A DNA stretch of 64,000 nucleotides, from contig ONBX01000001.1 of NCBI GenBank assembly GCA_900316205.1, positions 19,373-83,372 on the forward strand. The letters are read 5' to 3'. The translations under genes were made by a program, and so were the position numbers. Source of the DNA: an uncultured Eubacteriales bacterium (GTDB lineage Bacteria > Bacillota > Clostridia > Oscillospirales > Oscillospiraceae). Positions 33,328 through 40,747 of this stretch are shown here, in pieces (the stretch's first letter is position 1; every line of letters begins with the position of its first letter). The notes under the pieces were generated by a model. It was not told the origin of the DNA. It saw nothing but the letters and a program-made list of their open reading frames with translations, and made no database searches.

Positions 33328-36009
33328 ATGGCTGAACTGAGACCGAAAATCGTCAAGCTCTGTCATATCGTCGGCGGCCTGACCGGCGTGGTGAACAAGA
33401 TCGACGAGAACGCCCCCGAGTACTATTCCCTGGCCAGCATCGTCACCGATGACGAGGCTGATGTTGCCATCGCCGCAGGTCTCCGCAAGGAGCGCACCGT
33501 GGGCTATCTGGCCAAGAAGGTCGGCAAGCCCGTAGAAGAGGTGGAGAAGCTTGCCAAGCACCTGGCCTGGATCGGCGTTTTCCGCTGCACCTACGATGAA
33601 AAACTGGGGCAGGACGTGTACTTCATGCAGATCTTCGCCCCCGGCATCATGGAGATGCTGGTGAATAACCAGGAACTGCTGGACACCCATCCGGAAGTGG
33701 GCAAGGCCTTTGAGGAATACACCCGCATCCGCATGCAGACCATGTCCCCCCTGATCCCCAACGGCTACGGCCTGATGCGCGTGGTCCCCGTGGAGAGTGC
33801 CATCAAGGATCTCCCCGGTGTCCACCCCTATGAAAAGCTCAGCTACTATCTGGACAAGTATGACACCTTCTCCGTGTCTCCCTGCTCCTGCCGTGCCTCC
33901 CGCACCTCCATCGGCGACGGCTGCGGCCACCTGGCCGAGGAGATGTGCATCCAGATGGGCAAGGGCGCGGAGCACTACATCCGCTCCGGCCGTGCCCGCA
34001 AGATCAGCAAGGAAGAGGCGCTGGAGATCATCGCCCGCGCCGAGGCCAACGGTCTCATGCACGACATCCCCAACATCGAAGAGGCCGGTGACAGCGCCGC
34101 CATCTGCAACTGCTGCTCCTGCGCCTGCTTCGGCCTGCGCGTGGGCCTGATGTTCGGTGCCCGGGACGCCATCCGCTCCAACTTCCAGGCGGAAGTGGAC
34201 GAGGCCAAGTGCGTAGCCTGCGCCCAGTGCGTGGAGGTCTGCCCCGCCAACGCCCTGAAGCTGGGCCAGAAGCTCTGCACCACCGTGAACATCGCTCCCG
34301 CCAACTATGTGAAGCTCTCCGATCACCTGGTCTCCAAGGCTGCCTGGAATCCCGATTACCGGGAGAACCGGGAGGACGTGGTCCCCAGCGGCACCGCCCC
34401 CTGCAAGGTGGCCTGCCCCGCCCACGTTCCCATCCAGGGCTATCTGAAGCTGGCCGCCCAGGGCCGCTACAAGGAAGCTCTCGAACTCATCAAGACCGAG
34501 AACCCCCTGCCCGCCGTCTGCGGCCGCATCTGCAACAAGCGCTGCGAGGCGGAGTGCACCCGCGGCGGCGTGGACGAGGCCGTTGCCATCGACGAGGTCA
34601 AGCGCTTCATCGCCGACCATGACCTGCAGAGCGAGCACCGCACCGTTCCCAAGATGCTCAACCAGACCGGCAAGCCCTTCACCGAGAAGATCGCCATCAT
34701 CGGCGCCGGCCCCGCTGGCCTGAGCTGCGCCTACTACCTGGCCCTCAAGGGCTACCCCGTCACCGTCTTCGACCGCAACCCCGTCCCCGGCGGCATGCTC
34801 ACCATGGGCATCCCCAACTTCCGCTTGGAGAAGGACACCCTGAACGCCGAGATCGACATCATCCGCGAGATGGGCGTGGAGTTCAAGTGCGGGGTCGAGG
34901 TCGGCAAGGATGTGACCATCGAAGAACTGCGGCAGCAGGGCTTCAAGGGCTTCTACCTGGCCATCGGCGCCCAGAAGAGTGCGAAGATCGGCGTCCCCGG
35001 CGAGGAGCTGGAGGGCGTGATCGGCGGCGTGGACTTCCTGCGTGAAGTAAACCTTGGCCATGAGGTCAAGATCGGCAAGAACGTGGCCGTCGTCGGCGCC
35101 GGCAACGTGGCCATGGACGTCTGCCGCACGGCAGTGCGTCTGGGTGCCGAGAACACTTACATCATTTACCGCCGTTCCGAGGCTGAGATGCCCGCCGATC
35201 CCGAGGAAGTGGGCGAGGCCAAGGAAGAGGGCGTTGTCTTCAAGTTCCTCTCCGCTCCCGTGGAGATCCTGGGCGAGGACGGCAAGGTCAAGGCTCTGAA
35301 GGTGGAGCGCATGACCCTGGGCGAACCCGACGAGAAGGGCCGCCGCAAGCCCGTTGGCACCGGCGAGTTCGAGGAGATCCCCGTGGACACCGTCATCGGC
35401 GCCATCGGCCAGCGTGTGGACTTCGGTTCTCTGGATCTGGGCGAGATGAAGCTGGACAAGAAGGGCCTGGCCGAGGCCGACGCCCTGACCTATCAGACCG
35501 CCCAGCCCGACATCTTTGTGGGTGGCGACTGCTACACCGGCCCCAGCTTTGCCATCAACGCCATTGCCGCCGGCAAGGAGGCCGCCATCTCCCTGCACCG
35601 CTACGTCCATCCCGGCCAGACCCTCACCATGGGCCGTGACCGCCGCGTCTACCGCGCTCTGGACAAGGAGCACGTGCAGCTCACTGTGGGCAGCTATGAC
35701 AAGGAGCACCGCCAGGAGCGGGGCTACAACGCCGAAAAGGCCAAGACCTTCTCCGACGCCCGCGTGACCTTCACCGAGGAGCAGGTCCGCAAGGAGACCG
35801 CCCGCTGCCTGGGCTGCGGCGCCACCAAGGTGGATCCCTACCTCTGCATCGGCTGCGGCATCTGCACCACCCGCTGCAAGTTTGACGCCATCCACCTGAA
35901 GAAGGTCCGCGATTGGCACGCTGGCTCCTTCGAGACCATGCCCATCAAGGCGGCAGCCGGTCTTGTAAAGAAGGCGGGCAGCATCGTCAAGCGCAGCGTC
36001 ACGAAATAA
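33328..36009 (+). CDS. Multidomain Fe-S/FAD NAD(P)-dependent oxidoreductase (GltD-like), paralogue A
   Basis: An 893-residue protein. Residues 1 to about 110 look like a winged-helix-type domain (GYLAKKVGKPVEEVEKLAKHLAW). Next come a Cys-rich region (VSPCSCRASR; ICNCCSCACFG) and a 4Fe-4S site (CVACAQCVEVCPANAL, residues about 291-306). A GltD-type Fe-S domain follows (APCKVACPAHVPIQGYL, VCGRICNKRCEAECTRG), then FAD (IAIIGAGPAGLSCAYYL) and NAD(P) (VAVVGAGNVAMDVCRTA) domains, and a C-terminal ferredoxin (CLGCGATKVDPYLCIGCGICTTRC). It is comparable to NADPH oxidoreductases such as SfrB or NfnB-like flavoproteins. The partner is unknown; hypA lies 3 bases downstream. A close paralogue is encoded at 50421-53036. 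Confidence 0.85.
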   Translation: MAELRPKIVKLCHIVGGLTGVVNKIDENAPEYYSLASIVTDDEADVAIAAGLRKERTVGYLAKKVGKPVEEVEKLAKHLAWIGVFRCTYDEKLGQDVYFMQIFAPGIMEMLVNNQELLDTHPEVGKAFEEYTRIRMQTMSPLIPNGYGLMRVVPVESAIKDLPGVHPYEKLSYYLDKYDTFSVSPCSCRASRTSIGDGCGHLAEEMCIQMGKGAEHYIRSGRARKISKEEALEIIARAEANGLMHDIPNIEEAGDSAAICNCCSCACFGLRVGLMFGARDAIRSNFQAEVDEAKCVACAQCVEVCPANALKLGQKLCTTVNIAPANYVKLSDHLVSKAAWNPDYRENREDVVPSGTAPCKVACPAHVPIQGYLKLAAQGRYKEALELIKTENPLPAVCGRICNKRCEAECTRGGVDEAVAIDEVKRFIADHDLQSEHRTVPKMLNQTGKPFTEKIAIIGAGPAGLSCAYYLALKGYPVTVFDRNPVPGGMLTMGIPNFRLEKDTLNAEIDIIREMGVEFKCGVEVGKDVTIEELRQQGFKGFYLAIGAQKSAKIGVPGEELEGVIGGVDFLREVNLGHEVKIGKNVAVVGAGNVAMDVCRTAVRLGAENTYIIYRRSEAEMPADPEEVGEAKEEGVVFKFLSAPVEILGEDGKVKALKVERMTLGEPDEKGRRKPVGTGEFEEIPVDTVIGAIGQRVDFGSLDLGEMKLDKKGLAEADALTYQTAQPDIFVGGDCYTGPSFAINAIAAGKEAAISLHRYVHPGQTLTMGRDRRVYRALDKEHVQLTVGSYDKEHRQERGYNAEKAKTFSDARVTFTEEQVRKETARCLGCGATKVDPYLCIGCGICTTRCKFDAIHLKKVRDWHAGSFETMPIKAAAGLVKKAGSIVKRSVTK

Positions 36010-36012
36010 GCT

Positions 36013-36354
36013 ATGCACGAACTTGGAATCTGCGATGCCCTGCTGAAAATGGTGCGGGGCATCATGAAGGACGAAGAGCTGACGGAAGTGGAGAAGATCA
36101 CCGTTGAGGTCGGATCCCTCAGCGGTGTGGTCCCCAGATTTTTGGCGGACTGTTGGGAAGCGGTGGCCGACGGTACGGAGCTGGAGAAGACGGAATTCGT
36201 CATCGAGGAGCTCCCCGGTACCGCCCGGTGCATGGACTGCGGAGAGCAGTTCATTGCCGACTTGAACGACCTCACTTGTCCTGCCTGCAAAGGCAAAAAG
36301 CTCCTGCCCCTCACCGGCCGGGATCTGACCCTGAAGGAGATCCTGGCTCCATAA
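36013..36354 (+). CDS. hypA: Hydrogenase maturation nickel-insertion protein HypA
   Basis: A 113-residue protein beginning MHELGICDALL, with the N-terminal Met-His-Glu that binds Ni2+ in HypA. The zinc-binding loop is CMDCGEQF...LTCPACKGKK (two CxxC pairs). HypA delivers nickel to [NiFe]-hydrogenase precursors with HypB. No other hyp or hydrogenase gene lies in the window; linkage (3-base gap) to the Fe-S/FAD oxidoreductase suggests the two work with an electron-transfer or hydrogenase system elsewhere. A terminator follows. Confidence 0.93.
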   Translation: MHELGICDALLKMVRGIMKDEELTEVEKITVEVGSLSGVVPRFLADCWEAVADGTELEKTEFVIEELPGTARCMDCGEQFIADLNDLTCPACKGKKLLPLTGRDLTLKEILAP

Positions 36355-36358
36355 CAGC

Positions 36359-36396
36359 AAAAAACCATGAGAGCTTTGGCTTTCATGGTTTTTTGG
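36359..36396 (+). terminator. Rho-independent terminator after hypA
   Basis: AAACCATGA/TCATGGTTT stem with a 12-base loop and flanking A and T runs; could act on both strands, also for the convergent acyltransferase transcript. Confidence 0.85.
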
Positions 36397-36528
36397 TATA
36401 GTTTCAAGTTTCTGTTTTTAGGTAAACGCTGATCCAATCATCTGCGGCGCCTCCCGGATAATTTGTGCTCTGATTTCGTCACTTTTTCTTGCAATACACA
36501 AAGTATTCCTGCGAAAAAGTGCCATCAT

Positions 36529-36623
36529 AATTTCGGCTTTCAATTTTCAGCTTGAGAAGCAAGCTGAAAATGCACAGCGTAAGCTGTGCCCAGCAAAGCA
36601 ATGCTTTGCTGAAAGCCGGAATT
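36529..36623. repeat. Cloverleaf-like structured intergenic element
   Basis: Outer arms AATTTCGGCTTTC (36529-36541) and GAAAGCCGGAATT (36611-36623) pair with one mismatch and enclose three consecutive hairpins: TTTTCAGCTTG/CAAGCTGAAAA (36544-36570), GCACAGC/GCTGTGC around GTAA (36572-36589) and CAGCAAAG/CTTTGCTG (36591-36611). No open frame. Could be a mobile palindromic repeat or a structured RNA. Confidence 0.7.
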
Positions 36624-36678
36624 GGGATTCGCTCTTGCTGATTTCATCATCGTTTACATAGTTTTTAGGATTCAGGTT

Positions 36679-37869
36679 TCAGGCTTCCAGGAAGCGGAGA
36701 AGCCAGCGGGAAAACTTAGAGCAGGGCGCTTCCACATATTTCTGGAACAGCGCGGAGAAGAGCAGCACGGCCAGCAGCGTCACCACAGCGGTGAGAAAGC
36801 TCATCAGGTCATAACTTTGGACCCCCCAGCGGGAGAGCAGCACCGCGAAGCCTGTCCCAACAGAGAGAAGCACCGGCACATGCACCAGATACAGGCTGAA
36901 GCTGATTTTTCCCAGCCACTGGAGCGGGCGGCAGGTGAGGGCGCGCTGCAGCGCGGGAGAGAGGCAGAGCCCGGTCATCAGCATGGCGGCGCCGAGCACA
37001 TGCCAGACGCCAAGCACGTCCTCTACCCCCGGCAGGTTCAGATACCGGTAAAAATTGGTGGGCTCGAAGAAAGTGGGGTAAGCACCCAGCACCAGTCCGG
37101 CCAGGATCAGAAGCCCGGCGGCGCAGCTGCGCAGGGGAGAGGCAGCGGGCTGTTTCCCATACACCGACCACCAGGCCAGCATCGTGCCGATGGGGAAGCA
37201 GCCCATCATGCACAGGTCCAGTCCGCAGAAGAGACTTCCCACTGCCAGAAACAGATAGACCCAGAGGATGCGCTTGTTGCGGCCCCAGCTCATCTGTGCC
37301 AGAAGAATGGAGACGAAATAGCCGTAAAACAGCAGGCGGATGCTCCAGAGCACCATGACGTATTTTTCCGTGCCCACAAAGCAGAGCTTCACAAAGGTCT
37401 CCAGAATCAGAGAGGGGAAGGTGTAGAAGTCCTCCGCATAGGTGAGAGCGGACCAATAGATATAGTAGGTCTCAAAGAAGGCGCGGTTTGTAAAAAGCTG
37501 CAGCTTTACCATGATCAGAACCGCAAGGGAGATCCAGAATACCGGAAGCACCATGCGGAAATAGCGGTTCAAAAGCTGCCCCGAGAAACGCCGGAGGGAG
37601 ATGCCGTCTTCTCCGGGAGGGGTAAAATGACTGCGGGCAGCCACAAAGCCCGCGATGACGCAGAACACGCAAACCCAGAAATTGCCGTTGAGCAGCACTG
37701 CCAGGGGCGACTGCGCCAGGGCGATGGAGGCAGGCGTGGCCCAATCCCCATCCGGCCCGTATTGAGTCACCGGATAGAAGCAGCAGCCAAAGTGATGGGC
37801 GAAGATGGCGAGACAGGCGATGCCCCGCAGCCCGTCGATCCAGAGGACGCGGCCGTTTGCTTTTTGCAT
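36679..37869 (-). CDS. Acyltransferase family 3 (OafA-like) membrane protein
   Basis: A 396-residue integral membrane protein with about ten helices. It opens VLWIDGLRGIACLAIFAHHFGCCFYP, with the catalytic-type His in the first helix, and includes RYFRMVLPVFWISLAVL and SFSLYLVHVPVLLSVGTG near the C-terminus. The family O-acetylates cell-surface polysaccharides, peptidoglycan or lipids. Target unknown. GGAGG lies about 9 bases before ATG 37869. Monocistronic; the leader contains strong hairpins. Confidence 0.9.
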   Translation of the reverse strand: MQKANGRVLWIDGLRGIACLAIFAHHFGCCFYPVTQYGPDGDWATPASIALAQSPLAVLLNGNFWVCVFCVIAGFVAARSHFTPPGEDGISLRRFSGQLLNRYFRMVLPVFWISLAVLIMVKLQLFTNRAFFETYYIYWSALTYAEDFYTFPSLILETFVKLCFVGTEKYVMVLWSIRLLFYGYFVSILLAQMSWGRNKRILWVYLFLAVGSLFCGLDLCMMGCFPIGTMLAWWSVYGKQPAASPLRSCAAGLLILAGLVLGAYPTFFEPTNFYRYLNLPGVEDVLGVWHVLGAAMLMTGLCLSPALQRALTCRPLQWLGKISFSLYLVHVPVLLSVGTGFAVLLSRWGVQSYDLMSFLTAVVTLLAVLLFSALFQKYVEAPCSKFSRWLLRFLEA

Positions 37870-38143
37870 GTGCGTTCCTCCTTTCTATAAGGCAATTGCG
37901 AAACTCGTTTCGCAATGGAAGACTCGCGCATATCGCATCGGCTTTTGGCCGCTTTGGTTGGCGCGAGGCCTCGCACAGCTCGGCTCAAGGTGTTTTTGAG
38001 AAAGCAGAGCTCCCTCAAAAACGGAGTCTATTTCCCTTCGGGACATGTGACCAAGCCCGGCTGTCAATGATGCAAAGCGCTTGTTGTCCGCAGTATAACA
38101 CGGGAAGGGGAGGTCGGCAAGAGAGAAGAGGCGGAATTTTGTG
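37870..38143. other. Structured intergenic region between divergent genes
   Basis: No gene seen. Two perfect hairpins: ATTGCGAAAC/GTTTCGCAAT (37895-37916) and GTTTTTGAG/CTCAAAAAC (37992-38022). The first would lie in the 5' leader of the acyltransferase mRNA. A GGAAGGGGAGG purine run follows near 38103. Confidence 0.5.
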
Positions 38144-38172
38144 TTGTAAAGTTCGGGCAGTTTCGGTATAAT
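38144..38172 (+). promoter_or_regulatory. Promoter of msrC-rhodanese, giving a near-leaderless mRNA
   Basis: TTGTAA at 38144-38149, 17-base spacer, TATAAT at 38167-38172. Transcription would start near 38179, only about 4-10 bases before the candidate ATG codons. Confidence 0.7.
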
Positions 38173-38182
38173 ATCCCCGGTG

Positions 38183-38647
38183 ATGAAAATGACAGACTAC
38201 GCCATCCTTTGCGAACAACTGAAAAGCCTGATCGAAGGGGTGCCCTTTCAGACGGCCAATCTGGCCAATGCCTCGGCTTTGCTCTGGCAGGAGCTTCCGG
38301 ACTTGAACTGGGCCGGCTTTTATCTCCGGCGGGGGCAGGAGCTGGTGCTGGGACCCTTCCAGGGCAAGCCTGCCTGCATCCGCATCCCCTGGGGCAGGGG
38401 CGTCTGCGGCACGGCTGCAGAAACCGGCCACACCCAGCGGGTGGAGAATGTCCACGACTTCCCGGGACATATCGCCTGCGACTGCGCCTCCAATTCCGAG
38501 ATCGTGGTGCCCATTTTCCACTGCGGAGAGGTGGCCGCGGTCCTGGATCTGGACAGCCCCCTCTTTTCCCGCTTCAGCCCCGGGGATCAGCAGGGCCTGG
38601 AGGCCTTTGTCCATATCCTGGAGGCGGAATGGGGGAACATGGCATGA
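38183..38647 (+). CDS. msrC: Free methionine-(R)-sulfoxide reductase (GAF-domain fRMsr)
   Basis: A 154-residue GAF-domain enzyme like E. coli YebR/MsrC. It reduces free methionine-(R)-sulfoxide, using cysteines visible in PWGRGVCGTAAETG and HIACDCASNSEIVVP; the CDC motif holds an extra Cys. FSPGDQQGLEAFVHILE closes the fold. Start is uncertain: GTG 38180, ATG 38183 and ATG 38189 are all in frame, none has a clear ribosome site, and the promoter predicts almost no leader. The stop overlaps the rhodanese gene start (ATGA). An antioxidant role fits an anaerobe. Confidence 0.92.
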   Translation: MKMTDYAILCEQLKSLIEGVPFQTANLANASALLWQELPDLNWAGFYLRRGQELVLGPFQGKPACIRIPWGRGVCGTAAETGHTQRVENVHDFPGHIACDCASNSEIVVPIFHCGEVAAVLDLDSPLFSRFSPGDQQGLEAFVHILEAEWGNMA

Positions 38648-38952
38648 TCCGGAAAATCGGCTTTGCCGAAGCCAAAAAGCTGCTGGACTCCCGCCCGGAT
38701 GCGATAATGCTGGATGTGCGGGAGGAAGAGGAATACATCACGGGCCACGCGGTGAACGCCAGGCTCCTTCCCGTGGACGAACTCAGCGACGAGACCGCCA
38801 TGGATGTGATCCCGGAGCTTTCCACCCCCGTGCTGGTCTACTGTCGTTCCGGCTATCGCAGCAATGTGGCGGCCCATAAGCTGGAGGACTTCGGCTATGA
38901 GGAGATCTACGACCTGGGGAGCCTCATCGGCTGGCCCTATGGTCTGGAATGA
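38644..38952 (+). CDS. Rhodanese-like domain protein
   Basis: A 102-residue single-domain rhodanese. The signature LDVREEEEYITGHAVNARLLP and the active-site loop VYCRSGYRSNVAAHKL (Cys in YCRSG) are intact, so sulfur transfer is plausible. It starts within the msrC stop codon (ATGA), indicating coupled expression with the methionine sulfoxide reductase. Cytoplasmic, no signal peptide. Physiological sulfur donor and acceptor unknown. Confidence 0.9.
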   Translation: MIRKIGFAEAKKLLDSRPDAIMLDVREEEEYITGHAVNARLLPVDELSDETAMDVIPELSTPVLVYCRSGYRSNVAAHKLEDFGYEEIYDLGSLIGWPYGLE

Positions 38953-38964
38953 TGCAATTTTTTG

Positions 38965-38992
38965 TTGCTTTTTGCGAAAAATAAGGTATAGT
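38965..38992 (+). promoter_or_regulatory. Promoter of the YegP-like gene
   Basis: TTGCTT at 38965-38970, 16-base spacer, TATAGT at 38987-38992, in an AT-rich stretch; leader of about 50 bases with AGGAGG before ATG 39049. Confidence 0.55.
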
Positions 38993-39048
38993 AAAAACAG
39001 AACAAGTTTAGCCACAAGTCAGAACACATCGAAACAGGAGGAATAAAA

Positions 39049-39456
39049 ATGGGTAAATTCATCGTCAAGACCACCAAGACCGGCTTCCGCTTCAACCTGC
39101 TGGCCACCAACGGTCAGGTCATCGCCGTCAGCGAGACCTACTCCAGCGAAGACGCCTGCCTCAACGGCATCGAGAGCGTCCGCAACAGCTGCCAGGGCCC
39201 TGTGGAGAACCAGACCGTCGAGAACTTCGAGGTCCTCACCCACCCCAAGTTCGAGGTGTATATGGACAAGGCCGGGGAGTACCGCTTCCGCCTGAAGGCC
39301 CGCAACGGCCAGATCATCGCCACCGGCGAAGGCTATAAGCAGCTGGCCGGCTGCCTCAACGGCGTGGACAGCATCAAGCGCAACGCCCCCGAGGCCGAGA
39401 TCGTCCGGGAGGATCCCGTTCCCCACGCCGCTCCCGAGACCCCCACGCTGAACTGA
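39049..39456 (+). CDS. YegP-like protein with tandem DUF1508 repeats
   Basis: A 135-residue cytoplasmic protein with two DUF1508 units: FIVKTTKTGFRFNLLATNGQVIAVSETYSS region and YMDKAGEYRFRLKARNGQIIATGEGYK region, each followed by a CLNGI/CLNGV..S helix. Function of the family is unknown; it is small, abundant in many bacteria and has been linked only loosely to stress. Strong AGGAGG, its own promoter and a strong terminator indicate a well-expressed single-gene unit. Confidence 0.9.
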   Translation: MGKFIVKTTKTGFRFNLLATNGQVIAVSETYSSEDACLNGIESVRNSCQGPVENQTVENFEVLTHPKFEVYMDKAGEYRFRLKARNGQIIATGEGYKQLAGCLNGVDSIKRNAPEAEIVREDPVPHAAPETPTLN

Positions 39457-39475
39457 TTCCTATTTCGGCAGCCCG

Positions 39476-39507
39476 CAAGCAAGCGCCCAACGGCGCTTGC
39501 TTGTTTT
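39476..39507 (+). terminator. Rho-independent terminator
   Basis: Perfect 12-base stem CAAGCAAGCGCC/GGCGCTTGCTTG with a CAAC loop followed by TTTT. Confidence 0.9.
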
Positions 39508-39542
39508 ATGCCATGTTTCGGAAGGGAATTGCCAAATACCTA

Positions 39543-39571
39543 TTGACAAGGTAGGATTTTAGCAGTATCAT
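39543..39571 (+). promoter_or_regulatory. Promoter of cysK
   Basis: TTGACA at 39543-39548, 17-base spacer, TATCAT at 39566-39571. It predicts a leader of about 113 bases that contains the small open frame at 39606. Confidence 0.8.
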
Positions 39572-39605
39572 AAGCCCATCCCATCAGAAAGGCGGCGCGA
39601 TCGCC

Positions 39606-39632
39606 ATGTTTTTGCTGCACGAGCGATGTTGA
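39606..39632 (+). CDS. Candidate cysteine-ending leader peptide of cysK
   Basis: An eight-codon frame, MFLLHERC, ending Cys-stop in the cysK leader. AAAGG lies about 11 bases upstream. The bases immediately after its stop (TCCTCC, 39635-39640) are complementary to the cysK ribosome site GGAGGA (39678-39683) and alternatively to GAGGA at 39647-39651. A ribosome waiting at the Cys codon would cover TCCTCC. This suggests cysteine-sensitive translational attenuation; the frame could also be chance. Confidence 0.4.
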   Translation: MFLLHERC

Positions 39633-39691
39633 TCTCCTCCCGAACTGAGGACATAAACTATTTTGAAACAATCTGAAGGAGGAAAACAACA

Positions 39692-40624
39692 ATGGCTCAT
39701 ATCTATACATCCGCGGATCAGCTGATCGGCAAGACTCCGCTGCTGGAGCTGAAGAGACTGGAAGAGAAGGAAGGGCTGGAGGCCCGGGTCCTGGCAAAGC
39801 TGGAGTACTTCAATCCCGCCGGCTCCGTGAAGGACCGCATCGCCAAGGCCATGATCGACGATGCCGAGGCCCGCGGCCTTCTGAAGGAGGGCTCCGTCAT
39901 CATCGAGCCCACCTCCGGCAACACCGGCATCGGCCTTGCCTCCGTGGCGGCCGCCCGGGGCTACCGCATCATCATCGTCATGCCGGACACCATGAGCGTG
40001 GAACGCCGCCAGCTGATGAAGGCCTACGGCGCGGAGCTGGTGCTCACCGAGGGAGCCAAGGGCATGAAGGGCGCCATCGCCAAGGCGGATGAGCTGGCAA
40101 AGGAGATCCCCGGCGGCTTCATTCCCGGCCAGTTTGTGAACCCCGCCAATCCCGCGGCCCACAAGGCCACCACCGGCCCGGAGATCTGGGAGGATACGGA
40201 TGGAGAGGTGGACATCTTCGTGGCTGGCGTCGGCACCGGCGGCACTGTTACCGGCGTTGGCGAGTATCTGAAGGAGCAGAAGCCGGAAGTCAAGATCGTG
40301 GCGGTGGAGCCTGCAAGCTCCCCGGTACTCAGCAAGGGCACTTCCGGCGCCCACAAGATCCAGGGCATCGGCGCGGGCTTCGTGCCGGAGGTCCTGAATA
40401 CCGCCGTGTATGACGAGATCATTGCCGTGGAGAATGAGGACGCCTTCGCCGCCGGCCGCATCCTGGGCAAGACCGAAGGCGTGCTGGTGGGCATCTCCTC
40501 CGGCGCGGCGCTCCACGCGGCGATCCTTTTGGCCAAGCGCCCGGAGAACAAGGGCAAGACCATCGTGGCCCTGCTGCCCGACACCGGCGACCGCTATCTC
40601 TCCACCGCGCTGTTTGCCGAATAA
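39692..40624 (+). CDS. cysK: Cysteine synthase A (O-acetylserine sulfhydrylase)
   Basis: A 310-residue PLP enzyme that makes cysteine from O-acetylserine and sulfide. Lys47 in [13 protein letters not shown] binds PLP; the substrate loop is [12 protein letters not shown] and the phosphate cup [15 protein letters not shown]. The C-terminal [12 protein letters not shown] carries the PLP-nitrogen-contacting Ser. Length is normal. AGGAGG lies 9 bases before ATG. It is a single gene between its own promoter and a terminator. Confidence 0.96.
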   Translation: MAHIYTSADQLIGKTPLLELKRLEEKEGLEARVLAKLEYFNPAGSVKDRIAKAMIDDAEARGLLKEGSVIIEPTSGNTGIGLASVAAARGYRIIIVMPDTMSVERRQLMKAYGAELVLTEGAKGMKGAIAKADELAKEIPGGFIPGQFVNPANPAAHKATTGPEIWEDTDGEVDIFVAGVGTGGTVTGVGEYLKEQKPEVKIVAVEPASSPVLSKGTSGAHKIQGIGAGFVPEVLNTAVYDEIIAVENEDAFAAGRILGKTEGVLVGISSGAALHAAILLAKRPENKGKTIVALLPDTGDRYLSTALFAE

Positions 40625-40642
40625 AACCGAATCAGATCCCAA

Positions 40643-40678
40643 CGGAAGTATGAGACCTCTCATGCTTCCGTTTTTTTT
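40643..40678 (+). terminator. Rho-independent terminator after cysK
   Basis: Twelve-base arms CGGAAGTATGAG/CTCATGCTTCCG with one mismatch, ACCT loop and a T8 run. Confidence 0.93.
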
Positions 40679-40747
40679 CGGAGAAGATGGTCATCTTAGC
40701 TTGCTCTAAGGAAACGCTGCTATGCTGTGGACAAAGGAGGTGATCGG

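Noticed and set aside
33292-36360. A 1022-codon minus-strand frame, and its counterpart at 50349-53153 on the plus strand
   Set aside because: Both mirror the two oxidoreductase paralogues; their similarity to each other only reflects the paralogy of the sense genes.
36529-36623. tRNA gene, because of the cloverleaf shape
   Set aside because: No GTTC-A TpsiC loop, no anticodon-loop pattern and no CCA end; hairpin lengths do not match tRNA arms.
39572-39691. T-box or SAM riboswitch in front of cysK
   Set aside because: No T-box TGG-containing sequence or specifier stem, and no SAM-I core, was found; the leader is too short for a typical T-box.
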